46,625 nucleotides of DNA from Chlamydiota bacterium. GTDB lineage: Bacteria; Chlamydiota; Chlamydiia; Chlamydiales; Parachlamydiaceae. The notes beneath the pieces are model-generated. The model had not been told where the DNA came from, searched no databases, and was given only the letters and a program-made list of their open reading frames with translations. How positions within the stretch are numbered: position 1 is the stretch's first letter; every line of letters starts with the position of its first letter. The DNA is taken from NCBI GenBank assembly GCA_013286075.1, contig JABDGJ010000005.1:1-46625 (forward strand), in the 5' to 3' direction. Positions 8,746 through 17,024 of the stretch are shown piece by piece. A program made the translations under genes and the position numbers.

Positions 8746-10206
8746 TCAATTCTTGTTTTTATTATGATCTAATTTTGCAAGGTGGCTATGTGTTCTTCCA
8801 TAAAAGAAATAGACACCAAAACCGATGAATAACCAGACGATAAGTCTAACCCAACTCATCCATCCTAAGGAAAACATTAATGATACGCAAATAATAATTC
8901 CCGCAAGAGGAATCCATGGGACAAATGGGGTTTTAAAAGGGCGATGGAGATGGGGCTGTGTTTTTCGGAGAATGATTACACTCGCACATACAATCGCAAA
9001 AGCCAGCAATGTACCAATGCTCGTCAAATGACCTACCAATGATAACGGCGCAAAACAAGAGAACACGGCGACAGCAACCATCAAAATAAGGCTTGATATC
9101 CAAGGAGTATGAAAACGGGGATGAATGGTAGAAAAAAATCGTGGCAAAAGCCCATCCTTTGACATTGTATAAAAGATACGAGACTGCGCCAATAACATGA
9201 CCAGAATAACAGAAGTAAGGCCTGCGATGATGGCAAGTTTAATTAATCCATATAACCATGGATAAGGAGTTTTATGAATGGCAGCAGCAACAGGAGCAGC
9301 TACGTTTAATTCTGTATAAGGAACGAGTCCAACCATCACATATGAAAACAAAATATATAAAACAGTACATGCAACCAAAGATCCGATAATTCCAATAGGT
9401 AAATCTCTTTGGGGATTTTTTACTTCTTGCGCGGCTGCAGAGACTGCGTCAAAGCCAATATAGGCTAAAAAGACCACTCCCGATGCTCGCAAAATACCGC
9501 TCCACCCAAACTCTCCAAAATTTCCTGTATTTTCTGGAATAAATGGATGGTAATTGACATCTTGTGTGTATCCAAAGCCAATCAAAATGAACAGAAGGAC
9601 AACCATCACCTTGATTGCAACGAGAAATGCATTCACTTTAGCTGATTTATCAACACCAGCAATAAGCAAAAACGAAATTAAGACGACAATAATACCCGCT
9701 GGGAGATTAATCCAGCCATATACTTCTGTCCCATCGAGCAATTGCGTAGGCTGCCAAGGAGACGCGATGAGAAATTGTGGCAATTCGATATGAAATCCTT
9801 GTAAAAAAGAAACAATGTAAGCAGACCAACTAATGGCAACGACAGCTGATCCCGCTGCATATTCCAAAATTAATGTCCAACCAATCACCCATGCGATAAA
9901 TTCTCCAAGTGTTGCATAAGTATAGGTATAAGCTCCGCCAGAAACGGGGATCATCGAGGCAAGCTCACTAAAACAAATGCCTGCAAATGCACACCCAATA
10001 GAAGCAAGAATAAAAGAGAGGATAATTCCCGGGCCTGCATTTTGCGCAGCTGCAATTCCGGTGATAGAAAATAAACCAGCTCCAATAATTGCGCCTATAC
10101 CCAAAAGAACGAGAGTAAAGGGTCCTAAAGTTCGTTCTAACTTTTGTTTTCCACTAAAGGCTTCTTTTTCTAAAAAATCAATTGATTTAGTTCGCCAAAT
10201 GCTCAT
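8746..10206 (-). CDS. APC-family amino acid permease (cationic amino acid transporter-like)
   Basis: A 486-residue inner-membrane transporter with 12 or more hydrophobic segments. The N-terminal segment reads LVLLGIGAIIGAGLFSITG, the consensus substrate-binding break of APC transporters, followed by FSELASMIPVSGGAYTYTYA. The overall layout, including a short charged N-terminus and FAPLSLVGHLTSIGTLLAF near the C-terminus, resembles the YfnA/CAT (cationic amino acid transporter) subgroup. An AGGA lies 6 bases before the ATG. For an intracellular bacterium such a carrier plausibly imports host amino acids, but the substrate cannot be read directly. Its downstream neighbour is gnd. Confidence 0.9.
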   Translation of the reverse strand: MSIWRTKSIDFLEKEAFSGKQKLERTLGPFTLVLLGIGAIIGAGLFSITGIAAAQNAGPGIILSFILASIGCAFAGICFSELASMIPVSGGAYTYTYATLGEFIAWVIGWTLILEYAAGSAVVAISWSAYIVSFLQGFHIELPQFLIASPWQPTQLLDGTEVYGWINLPAGIIVVLISFLLIAGVDKSAKVNAFLVAIKVMVVLLFILIGFGYTQDVNYHPFIPENTGNFGEFGWSGILRASGVVFLAYIGFDAVSAAAQEVKNPQRDLPIGIIGSLVACTVLYILFSYVMVGLVPYTELNVAAPVAAAIHKTPYPWLYGLIKLAIIAGLTSVILVMLLAQSRIFYTMSKDGLLPRFFSTIHPRFHTPWISSLILMVAVAVFSCFAPLSLVGHLTSIGTLLAFAIVCASVIILRKTQPHLHRPFKTPFVPWIPLAGIIICVSLMFSLGWMSWVRLIVWLFIGFGVYFFYGRTHSHLAKLDHNKNKN

Positions 10207-10320
10207 ATTAATTCCTAAATAATTTGCAAAACTAGATATAACATAGTGAGAAAATTACAGGAACGATATTTTTTTATAGGAAGGAAACATTGATTTGTCT
10301 TACTATTTAGAAGTTTTATT

Positions 10321-10362
10321 TACACCCAAGTGGTCTCAAAATTTTCAGACGATTTCGGTATA
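10321..10362. repeat. Minimal TACCGAAGTG-family palindrome upstream of tRNA-Arg
   Basis: Two opposed ends of the family with almost nothing between them: TACACCCAAGTGGTCTCAAA on the left and GATTTCGGTATA on the right, which reads TATACCGAAATCGTCTG on the other strand. It ends four bases before the tRNA gene. Confidence 0.65.
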
Positions 10363-10366
10363 TAAT

Positions 10367-10440
10367 GTTCTCGTAGCTCAGGTGGATAGAGCGGTCGCCT
10401 CCTAAGCGGCAGGTCGCGCGTTCGAGTCGCGCCGAGGACG
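10367..10440 (+). tRNA. tRNA-Arg (anticodon CCT)
   Basis: A full cloverleaf can be drawn. The acceptor stem pairs GTTCTCG with CGAGGAC (one G-T pair) with discriminator G at 10440. The D stem is GCTC/GAGC, and the anticodon stem GTCGC/GCGGC encloses the loop CTCCTAA, giving anticodon CCT (reads AGG). The T stem is GCGCG/CGCGC with loop TTCGAGT. The 3' CCA is not encoded. It is 3 bases from the 3' end of amiA, which runs the other way. Confidence 0.95.
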
Positions 10441-10443
10441 CAT

Positions 10444-11199
10444 TTATCGAGACAAATATTCTTCAATTCCACATACAATACCCCAAGCCAAACGTTTTAA
10501 ATAAAGAGGATCTTTCAATTTTTGCAATTCCTCTTCATTAGTGAGAAATCCCCCTTCTATTAATACAGCAGGCATTTGGGTTTCTCGAATTACTGCATAA
10601 TTTCCTTGTTTAACGCCTCGTGATTTTGCTTTTGTCTTTGCTAGTACATTCTTCAATACTGCTTGTGCAAGACGTTTAGATTGTTCTGTTCGATCTTTAT
10701 TTTCACGCGATTCGTAAAAAAAGACCTCTATCCCCTGTGCTTTCGCGCTGGGAGCCGAGTTGTAATGAATACTCACAAAAAGAATAGGTTTTTTCGTATT
10801 AGCCACTTTGGCTCGTTTTTCTAAAGAAACAAACCGGTCCGTTTCTCGTGTCATACACACTTGGTAACCAAGTTCTTGCAAATATTGCTTAGCAAATCGG
10901 GCTGTCGTGAGATTCAATGATTTCTCTTGGTATCTTGGCTTAAGAATAGATTGCGTCCCTGTATCTCGCCCTCCATGACCCGGATCAATGAGGATCAAAA
11001 CATGGGGAATGAACAAGGGGGGTTGAATGTGCGATTTTCCTCTTTTTGCTTTTTTTTTCTCAAAAGGCTGGCTCAAACAGGATTTGACATCTATTTGTGG
11101 CAGCAAAGGAGAAGTGTCTATAGAAAAAATTGTATTTGCATGAAAAAGGAGAAAAACAAAAATAAAAAGAGGACGTGAAATATTTATGGTATAAAACAT
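10444..11199 (-). CDS. amiA: N-acetylmuramoyl-L-alanine amidase (Amidase_3, AmiC/CwlM type)
   Basis: A 251-residue exported zinc amidase that cleaves the bond between MurNAc and the peptide stem. Residues 1-27 form a signal peptide with the hydrophobic core LFIFVFLLFHANTIFS. The catalytic domain shows ILIDPGHGGRDTGTQS (zinc His), VSIHYNSAP (second zinc His) and VLIEGGFLTNEEE (catalytic Glu). It is the last gene of the rsmH-ftsL-pbp3-murE-amiA division cluster and starts 6 bases after the murE stop. In chlamydiae this amidase works with the thin, division-site peptidoglycan. Confidence 0.93.
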   Translation of the reverse strand: MFYTINISRPLFIFVFLLFHANTIFSIDTSPLLPQIDVKSCLSQPFEKKKAKRGKSHIQPPLFIPHVLILIDPGHGGRDTGTQSILKPRYQEKSLNLTTARFAKQYLQELGYQVCMTRETDRFVSLEKRAKVANTKKPILFVSIHYNSAPSAKAQGIEVFFYESRENKDRTEQSKRLAQAVLKNVLAKTKAKSRGVKQGNYAVIRETQMPAVLIEGGFLTNEEELQKLKDPLYLKRLAWGIVCGIEEYLSR

Positions 11200-11205
11200 T
11201 TTCTT

Positions 11206-12687
11206 TTATTCTCTTTGTGCACAGATTTGGGTAGCCACTTGGCAATCGTCAAAAGGAATCGTTCGATCGACAAATACCTGCACTGATTCGTGTCCTTTAC
11301 CCGCAATCAAAATCACATCATTTGGGGATGACATCTCAATAGCCTGTTCAATGGCTTTGTGCCGATCTAATTCGATGCAGTATTTGCTGGAATAGGAAAA
11401 CCCTCTCACGATTTCTTTACATATTGTGGATGGATCTTCTGATCGGGGATTATCGGAAGTAATGATACATAAGTCTGCATATTTTTCACCAGCCTCTCCC
11501 ATTTTTTGTCTTTTACTCCGATCTCTATCCCCTCCACATCCGAATACAACAATTAACCGGCCTTGTTCTTTTTTTATCTTTTGTAGCGTTAGTAGTGTTT
11601 TTGCAAGAGCATCATCCGAGTGCGCGAAATCAATAAAAATGCGCAAACCCAAAGAATTGGGAACTTGTTGCAATCTTCCTCGAACAGGTTGTATGTATTG
11701 AGAAGCCTTGGCAATATTCTCGATCGGGATATTTTGTGAAAGAAGCACTCCGACAGCTGCTAAATAATTAGAAACATTATATTCTCCAAATAAAGGGGAA
11801 AAAAGAGCAGAAGTTTTTCCTTGGTATTCTACGGTTATTGCAGTTCCTTGGTCTTTCCATGCTGATTGGATGACTCGAAGATCTGCTGAAGCGTGAAAGC
11901 CATATGACAAAACGGGAACAATGCAATTCTGAACCATATAGGAGGAGCATTTATCATCTCGATTAACAACTGCAAATGGGAGAAATTCATTTTTATTTCT
12001 CTCTAATCCGAGAGAATCAAATATTTTTTTCTTTTCTTCGGCGTACTTTTCCATGGAACCATGATAATCCAGATGATCAGTTGATAAATTTGTGAAAACC
12101 GCCACATCAAAATGAATGCCATCTACCCTTCGCTGTTCGAGTGCATGAGAAGTCACTTCCATTATAGACGCTTTAGATTTTGCATCACACATTTCCCGAA
12201 GCATCCGATGGTTACTTACAACATCAGGAGTTGTTCTCGTGGCAGGAATTCGCTTTTCGCCAATGCAATATTCAATCGTTCCGATAAGACCTGTAAGACC
12301 TACTAAATGCTCCAATAAGTTCTTGAGAATAAAAGAAGTAGTCGTTTTTCCATTGGTGCCTGTAATTCCTACCATAAAAAGTTCTTGTGACGGATTGCGA
12401 TAAAAAGTAGATGCGCATGCACTTGCAACAGAAGGGACATCGTGGTGAATCATTTGTGTAATCTGTGGGAATGCAGGATGATAAGAATCAGATACAACAG
12501 CTACTGCTCCTCTAAGAATGGCTTCTTGGATATATTCTTTTCCGTCATAGGTCGATCCCTTTTTTGCAATAAATAGATTACCGGGCTGAATCAATTGAGA
12601 AAAAGAAGAAATTCCTGTCAAAGAAATTTCACAATTTCCATATACACTGCATGAAGGAATTTCTTTTAGCAGAGAGGCTAGTTTCAT
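11206..12687 (-). CDS. murE: UDP-N-acetylmuramoyl-L-alanyl-D-glutamate--2,6-diaminopimelate ligase
   Basis: A cytosolic Mur ligase of 493 residues that adds the third stem-peptide residue. The ATP site GITGTNGKTTTS, the carbamylated-lysine/Mg region FTNLSTDHLDYHG and the C-terminal TSDNPRSEDP are clear. The DNPR tetrad is the known determinant for meso-diaminopimelate rather than lysine. I place the start at ATG 12687 (MKLASLLKEI), which overlaps the pbp3 stop as ATGA. An in-frame upstream Met at 12741 lies inside pbp3 and is not needed. The chain is about the usual MurE length. Translation is probably coupled to pbp3. Confidence 0.95.
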   Translation of the reverse strand: MKLASLLKEIPSCSVYGNCEISLTGISSFSQLIQPGNLFIAKKGSTYDGKEYIQEAILRGAVAVVSDSYHPAFPQITQMIHHDVPSVASACASTFYRNPSQELFMVGITGTNGKTTTSFILKNLLEHLVGLTGLIGTIEYCIGEKRIPATRTTPDVVSNHRMLREMCDAKSKASIMEVTSHALEQRRVDGIHFDVAVFTNLSTDHLDYHGSMEKYAEEKKKIFDSLGLERNKNEFLPFAVVNRDDKCSSYMVQNCIVPVLSYGFHASADLRVIQSAWKDQGTAITVEYQGKTSALFSPLFGEYNVSNYLAAVGVLLSQNIPIENIAKASQYIQPVRGRLQQVPNSLGLRIFIDFAHSDDALAKTLLTLQKIKKEQGRLIVVFGCGGDRDRSKRQKMGEAGEKYADLCIITSDNPRSEDPSTICKEIVRGFSYSSKYCIELDRHKAIEQAIEMSSPNDVILIAGKGHESVQVFVDRTIPFDDCQVATQICAQRE

Positions 12688-14681
12688 TTTTGATTCCAAA
12701 GTCGATAAAGTTCTTGTAGTTCTTTTGTCTCTTTCATCCAAGCTTCTTTTGAGGGATCTCGACTTGGATCCCCATAGGGATATCCATAAGGATCATCTTG
12801 TGGAATTCCCAAATATTCTAAGGAACGTTTTGCAATTTGACGAAATACTTGGGCCGTACAATTTCCCCCATTGTGATTTTTGCCAATTCCAGGAATATAA
12901 CCATATTCTGGTTCATCAATTGTGACAACCAGTACGAAAGCGGGGTGACTAACAGGAGCAAACCCGGCAAATGTTGCACAGTATAATTTCTCCGAATATT
13001 TTCCATTGATATTTTTTTTTGTCGTACTCGTTTTTCCTACCTCAGTGTAGCCGGGAATATCAGCTCGTTGCGCTGTTCCTCCCGGTTTTGTTACATATCG
13101 CATCGCTTCCAAGACACGAGTCACAATAAGTGAGTCAACAATCCTGGGAAATTGTTTTACCCAATTTTCTGTGGTATGATCAATCAGTACAATCCGTTCT
13201 CCTTTTTCATTTTTTTTCACAACGGACCGAACCAGAGTAGGTTGAACTAAAAATCCCCCATTGGCCAATACAGAATAGACTCTTAGCAATTGAATGGTTG
13301 TTACTTGGTTATTGTAACCCATAGCTAAAGAAAAAGGGGTGGGAAGGGACCATTCGAGCTTTCCATTGGGATGCAATTTGCCAGGAGTTGGAAGAACGCC
13401 AGAACTTTCTGCGGGAAGTTCAATATGAGTTTTTTGCCCAAACCCAAATAATTTCAATTGGTCCCGATACCACGAAGCTCCCATTCGATTAATCACCCTT
13501 TCTATTAAACGACCCATATAAATATTTGAAGATTTCTGCATCGCCATATTTAGATTTAAAAAACGGGAAGAACTTGTATCTTGTATGGGTTTAGAACGCC
13601 CAGGAAAACGACCTGAAGAAGTGCTTATTTTTTCTTGAGGAGAAAAAAGAGGAGTCTCTCCTCGACGTTGCAATTCCTGATTTGCTTTTAGCGCAATAAT
13701 AGCAGTGATTGGTTTGCAAACAGAGCCAGGCTCATTCGCATCTGTCACGGCTTTTACTTTTGTATGCTCAATAGAATTTGTATCATTAAAATAGCGTTGG
13801 TAATGGGGCGGATAAAAAAAAGGATACTGAGCAATGGCCAATATTTCCCCCGTATGAGGGTTCATCATTGCTGCCCAACCCGCCTTTCCTTTGCTTTTTT
13901 TTACTCCCCGCTCAATTTCTTCTTCGGCAATTGCTTGTAAACAGGGGTTAATTGTTAAATAGATATCAGCTCCATGTTCTGGAGGTGTAATCACTTCTCC
14001 TATCTCAAAAGAGTGGCGAGGAGACCTCATTAACTTTTTCTTTCCGTTTTTTCCCTGCAAATAAGAATTGAAATAGAGCTCTAATCCACCAGTGGGTAAC
14101 GCCTGCCCTGTCTTTTCATTTTTTCGAATTTGTATAGTGTGCAACACTTGACCAAGCAATTTCCCAAACGGGTAAGAGCGTTGATAATCTTTGACAAAGT
14201 AGAGAGCGTTGCGTGGAATTCTATTCTCTCGGGCAAATGCTTGCCACCATCTATGAATTTCATTGTGTGTCTCTTGGTCTAACCAGCTAACAAGAATTCT
14301 ACTTCGACCCCGTTTGCGAAGTTGCTCCTCAATGCGAGACAATTGATCAATTGGTAAAAGGATTCGAGAGATCAACTCCTTAGCAAGCATTCCCTTACTC
14401 TCATTTGGTATGGATTGCGGATCCGCATATAAATGATATTTAGGAACATCGATAACAAATTTTTGCAGAAGTGGAAGATGGCCGCTTTTGGTTTCCACAT
14501 TTCCGTAAAAAGTTCCTCGCATAGCAGGTTCTTTTACAAAAAAGTAGTGTTGTTTTTGGGCCTGTTTTACCCAGTTTTCTCCTTCTATGATTTGCATATG
14601 GTAAAATTGTGCAACCAATAATGAAAATAAGAAGCAGATGAATAGAGAAATCCAAATAAGACGATTTCGCGTATGGGGCAT
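12684..14681 (-). CDS. pbp3: Penicillin-binding protein, transpeptidase (FtsI/PBP3 class)
   Basis: A 665-residue class B penicillin-binding protein with one N-terminal membrane anchor (IWISLFICFLFSLLVAQFYH, residues ~9-28), a dimerisation domain and a C-terminal transpeptidase. The catalytic serine motif is EPGSVCKP (SxxK), the SxN motif is in SSNIYMG, and the third motif is GKTSTTKK, where the usual KTG is KTS. It cross-links septal peptidoglycan at division. The upstream ftsL-like gene, normally adjacent, is separated here by a 430-base composite repeat (14697-15129). The stop overlaps the murE start. Confidence 0.94.
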   Translation of the reverse strand: MPHTRNRLIWISLFICFLFSLLVAQFYHMQIIEGENWVKQAQKQHYFFVKEPAMRGTFYGNVETKSGHLPLLQKFVIDVPKYHLYADPQSIPNESKGMLAKELISRILLPIDQLSRIEEQLRKRGRSRILVSWLDQETHNEIHRWWQAFARENRIPRNALYFVKDYQRSYPFGKLLGQVLHTIQIRKNEKTGQALPTGGLELYFNSYLQGKNGKKKLMRSPRHSFEIGEVITPPEHGADIYLTINPCLQAIAEEEIERGVKKSKGKAGWAAMMNPHTGEILAIAQYPFFYPPHYQRYFNDTNSIEHTKVKAVTDANEPGSVCKPITAIIALKANQELQRRGETPLFSPQEKISTSSGRFPGRSKPIQDTSSSRFLNLNMAMQKSSNIYMGRLIERVINRMGASWYRDQLKLFGFGQKTHIELPAESSGVLPTPGKLHPNGKLEWSLPTPFSLAMGYNNQVTTIQLLRVYSVLANGGFLVQPTLVRSVVKKNEKGERIVLIDHTTENWVKQFPRIVDSLIVTRVLEAMRYVTKPGGTAQRADIPGYTEVGKTSTTKKNINGKYSEKLYCATFAGFAPVSHPAFVLVVTIDEPEYGYIPGIGKNHNGGNCTAQVFRQIAKRSLEYLGIPQDDPYGYPYGDPSRDPSKEAWMKETKELQELYRLWNQK

Positions 14682-14791
14682 TTTAGAGACTGTCTCTTAG
14701 AGGGTGTTTTGTAATTATAATAAACCTTGATTCGAATTCTTTTCTCCTAGGAGATATACCGAAGTGATTTCATTTGTTTGTAGACTTCTAG

Positions 14792-14953
14792 TATACCGAA
14801 GTGGTCTCAAAATTTGGATTTTTGGCTGCGCCAAAGCCCCGGGATTAAAAGATAAAAAACGGTCCAATATTATAATATTGGGCCTTTTTTTATCTTTTAA
14901 TCGCGGGAGCTTTCGCGTTGCCAGAAACCAAATTTTGAAATCACTTCGGTATA
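14792..14953. repeat. TACCGAAGTG-family palindrome, full-length copy
   Basis: A 162-base imperfect palindrome. The left end is TATACCGAAGTGGTCTCAAA and the right end CAAATTTTGAAATCACTTCG, its inverse. The interior has a long AT-rich stem from GATTAAAAGATAAAAAA to its complement TTTTTTTATCTTTTAATC, with the perfect palindrome CCAATATTATAATATTGG (14864-14881) at the apex. Partial copies lie at 5866, 14755 and 20132, and short two-ended copies at 10321 and 17418. Confidence 0.8.
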
Positions 14954-15039
14954 AATATCTACCACAGAGATCACAGAGATCACAGAGGAGTTTTAAAATT
15001 TCTCTCTCTGTGATCTCTGTGGGCTCTGTGGTAGATATT
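14954..15039. repeat. CACAGAG/CTCTGTG palindromic repeat
   Basis: AATATCTACCACAGAGATCA on the left and CTCTGTGGTAGATATT on the right are inverse, with iterated ATCACAGAG units between. Halves or shorter versions recur at about 21059-21106 and 44441-44508, always inside the GAGGGT-type element. Confidence 0.7.
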
Positions 15040-15126
15040 GTTCTTGTCATGCAAAACTCTAGCAATTTTTCAATACAAAGCGAGTTTTAGAAAGAAGCAA
15101 GGTTATTATAATTACAAAAAACCCTC

Positions 15127-15399
15127 TTATTCCGGTAAAAAAATGACATCGTTCTGAGAGGAATACTTCAAATGACCAAACTCTGGTTTCCGTGCAAGTT
15201 CCATGAGGTGAATGGGACTTTCGAAAGAATCAATAGCGTACTGCAATTCCAGATTTTTTTCATGAATTTCTTGTACTTCTCTTTGTAAGGAAGGAATCGC
15301 AAGACGCAATTCTGTCAATTCATTGAGTTGGTGAATATAGAGATACAAAAAAAAACCTGTAAAAAAAATACAGGTCAATAATCGGAGAAAAAGCCCCAT
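15127..15399 (-). CDS. FtsL-like division protein (CT271-type)
   Basis: A 90-residue bitopic protein. One membrane segment covers about residues 4-22 (LRLLTCIFFTGFFLYLYIH), followed by a predicted coiled coil through residues ~28-60 (heptad-like LRLAIPSLQREVQEIHEKNL). Position between rsmH and pbp3 and this shape match FtsL, the small FtsB/FtsL-type partner of the septal transpeptidase. The start is 3 bases after the rsmH stop. Its stop codon TAA coincides with the 3-bp flank of the neighbouring repeat element. FtsL sequences are poorly conserved, so the name rests on context. Confidence 0.75.
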   Translation of the reverse strand: MGLFLRLLTCIFFTGFFLYLYIHQLNELTELRLAIPSLQREVQEIHEKNLELQYAIDSFESPIHLMELARKPEFGHLKYSSQNDVIFLPE

Positions 15400-15402
15400 A
15401 CT

Positions 15403-16347
15403 TCACTCTGTTTCTAATTTTTCAATAATTCGCAATTTGGCGCTTCTACTTCGAGGATTCCGCTCCATTTCTTCTCTTGTAGGTACAATAGGTTTTCGAG
15501 TAATCAATCGGACAAGTGGTTTTTTGTCTCGAAAAAGTCCTCCTATACCCCTTGTTTCCCACTTATCGCTTGCTGCGAAACTAAACGCATTTTTTACGAT
15601 TCGATCTTCTCCACTATGAAAGCTGATCACAGCTAATCGTCCCTTAGGCGCTAGGAAATCAATCGCTTTAGGAAGAAATGTGGCAAGAAGATCCAGCTCA
15701 TTGTTTACGCAAATGCGCAAAGCTTGAAAAATCAATGTGAGTGGGTGGATCCCTTTTTTCGAAAACCGAGATAAAGGACCTTTTAGAACGTTGACTAATT
15801 CTGCGGTTGTCGTAAAAGGATGATTCTTTCGGGCTTGGCAAATCAGTCGAGCTGCCGCTCTCCATTGTTTTTCTTCCCCATATTCTCGAAATATTTCCCC
15901 TAACTCTTTCTCTGGATAAGTATTTACGATCTCACTAGCAGTGAGTGATTGATGAGGATTCATCCGCATATCGAGAGGCCCATCATGAGAAAAACTAAAG
16001 CCCCTTTCGGCTTGATCGAATTGCATAGAAGAAACTCCCAAATCAAGTAAAATCCCATCCACAGAGGCAATGGATAAATGAGCAGCGATTTCATCCAAAC
16101 AAGAAAAATTGGAGTGAATGAATACAAGCTGGGACGACCACTGAGAAAGACGACTAGAGGCCAAAGCAAGAGCAGAGGGGTCCTGGTCTATTCCAATGTA
16201 TTTTTTTATCTCTTTATGCCGAATAAGCAAAGATTCTGCATGCCCTCCTGCTCCTAAAGTACCCTCTAAAAACGTGGGTATAGAGCTAGCGGAAAAGGCC
16301 TGGAGGACTTCTTCCAATAAAACAGACTGATGAGGGGCGGTATTCAT
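15403..16347 (-). CDS. rsmH: 16S rRNA (cytosine(1402)-N(4))-methyltransferase RsmH
   Basis: A SAM-dependent methyltransferase of 314 residues (MraW) that modifies C1402 in the ribosomal P site. HQSVLLEEV at the N-terminus, the SAM loop EGTLGAGGHAESLL, DGILLDLGVSSMQFD, ERGFSFSHDGPLDMRM and the C-terminal VISFHSGEDRIVK with RNPRSRSAKLR are all family hallmarks. I chose ATG 16347; a GTG at 16362 would add five residues. It is the first gene of the division cluster and is divergent from the CT273-like gene across an AT-rich gap of about 50 bases that must hold both promoters. Confidence 0.95.
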   Translation of the reverse strand: MNTAPHQSVLLEEVLQAFSASSIPTFLEGTLGAGGHAESLLIRHKEIKKYIGIDQDPSALALASSRLSQWSSQLVFIHSNFSCLDEIAAHLSIASVDGILLDLGVSSMQFDQAERGFSFSHDGPLDMRMNPHQSLTASEIVNTYPEKELGEIFREYGEEKQWRAAARLICQARKNHPFTTTAELVNVLKGPLSRFSKKGIHPLTLIFQALRICVNNELDLLATFLPKAIDFLAPKGRLAVISFHSGEDRIVKNAFSFAASDKWETRGIGGLFRDKKPLVRLITRKPIVPTREEMERNPRSRSAKLRIIEKLETE

Positions 16348-16398
16348 ATCTTTTTGTTTCACTATACCAATAAATATAATAATTGTTAATATATAAGT

Positions 16399-16848
16399 AT
16401 GGCTGATTTACGTGATTTAGATATTAGTATTCACAATCAATATGCTCGTCGAATTAACCTCATCGAGACAATTGAGAAAGAATACCATGTTAAAGAAGCA
16501 TCGACCATTCCGGCGCAAATCCGAGTCATTGACTTCTACCCAAAACCAACAGAAATGGATATTTTACTCGGAATGGGAAATGTGCGAAACCCTTGGGCAT
16601 TTTTTTTTCCTCCCCCAAAATTTCGGTTTCAAAGAAGATCCCCTTTTGGTTTTTTTCGGGTGGCGCCAAGTCTTGGATCTTTCTCTGAAGAAGAAGAAAC
16701 GGAAAAAGAATTAGACGAAATAGAATGTGAAACGGACGAAGAAAAAAAAGAGAAGGCCATATTAAAAAACTGCTTTGGTCAAATTAAGAAAATCAATAGT
16801 TGGTTAGGGTTTATTGTGGGTCGAGTAGGTCAATTTTTGCAAGGCTAA
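16399..16848 (+). CDS. Conserved chlamydial hypothetical protein (CT273-like)
   Basis: A 149-residue cytosolic-looking protein with no domain I recognise. It sits between rsmH and the TPR gene, the slot CT273 takes in C. trachomatis, and I call it by position only. The N-terminal half is mixed; the middle has a Phe/Pro/Arg-rich stretch (FFFPPPKFRFQRR) and the region ~100-125 is strongly acidic (EEEETEKELDEIECETDEE). A short hydrophobic C-terminal helix ends it. The start at ATG 16399 has only a weak upstream AT-rich leader. A palindromic repeat begins 6 bases after its stop. Confidence 0.75.
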   Translation: MADLRDLDISIHNQYARRINLIETIEKEYHVKEASTIPAQIRVIDFYPKPTEMDILLGMGNVRNPWAFFFPPPKFRFQRRSPFGFFRVAPSLGSFSEEEETEKELDEIECETDEEKKEKAILKNCFGQIKKINSWLGFIVGRVGQFLQG

Positions 16849-16853
16849 TCGAA

Positions 16854-17024
16854 TAGACCTCTTGCGTAATAAGGTTCTGTCGATTTTTCGGTTCTTTTGA
16901 GCCGATTTTTAAGTCAAAATGTTGGAGGCTATATACTTTTCTCGATATAGCCCCCAATATTTTGATTAAAAAGCGGCCAAAATAATCCAAAAACTCGACG
17001 AACCCTTAATTACGAAGAGGTCTA
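16854..17024. repeat. TAGACCTCTTGC-type palindromic repeat (MITE-like)
   Basis: A 171-base imperfect inverted repeat. The left end TAGACCTCTTGCGTAATAAG is mirrored by CTTAATTACGAAGAGGTCTA on the right. Inner arms also pair, including GGAGGCTATATAC with TATATAGCCCCC. No open frame. Its end touches the ATG of the TPR gene and supplies the purine-rich GAAGAGG eight bases upstream of that ATG. The ends resemble those of the copy at 31038-31260. Confidence 0.75.

Larger units (their letters stand above)
14697..15129. mobile_element. GAGGGT-type inverted-repeat element, composite copy, 3-bp target duplication TTA
   Basis: The ends read GAGGGTGTTTTGTAATTATA at 14700 and its inverse, TATAATTACAAAAAACCCTC, ending at 15126. 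TTA flanks both ends (14697-14699 and 15127-15129), as a 3-bp target duplication would. Inside are further repeats: a TACCGAAGTG fragment (14755), a full TACCGAAGTG palindrome (14792-14953) and a CACAGAG palindrome (14954-15039). No transposase is encoded, so this is a non-autonomous element that was itself a target for other repeats. This entry also accounts for the 445-base gap between pbp3 and the ftsL-like gene; the right TTA is the stop codon of that gene. Confidence 0.8.

Noticed and set aside
13010..13040. KTS in place of KTG in the pbp3 third motif
   Set aside because: KTS and KSG variants occur in active transpeptidases, so this alone is not evidence of inactivation.
14715..15090. 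Two overlapping open frames of over 100 codons on opposite strands
   Set aside because: Both are translations of the composite repeat, including the CACAGAG and TACCGAAGTG palindromes. Inverted repeats readily give mirror-image open frames; there is no start signal.
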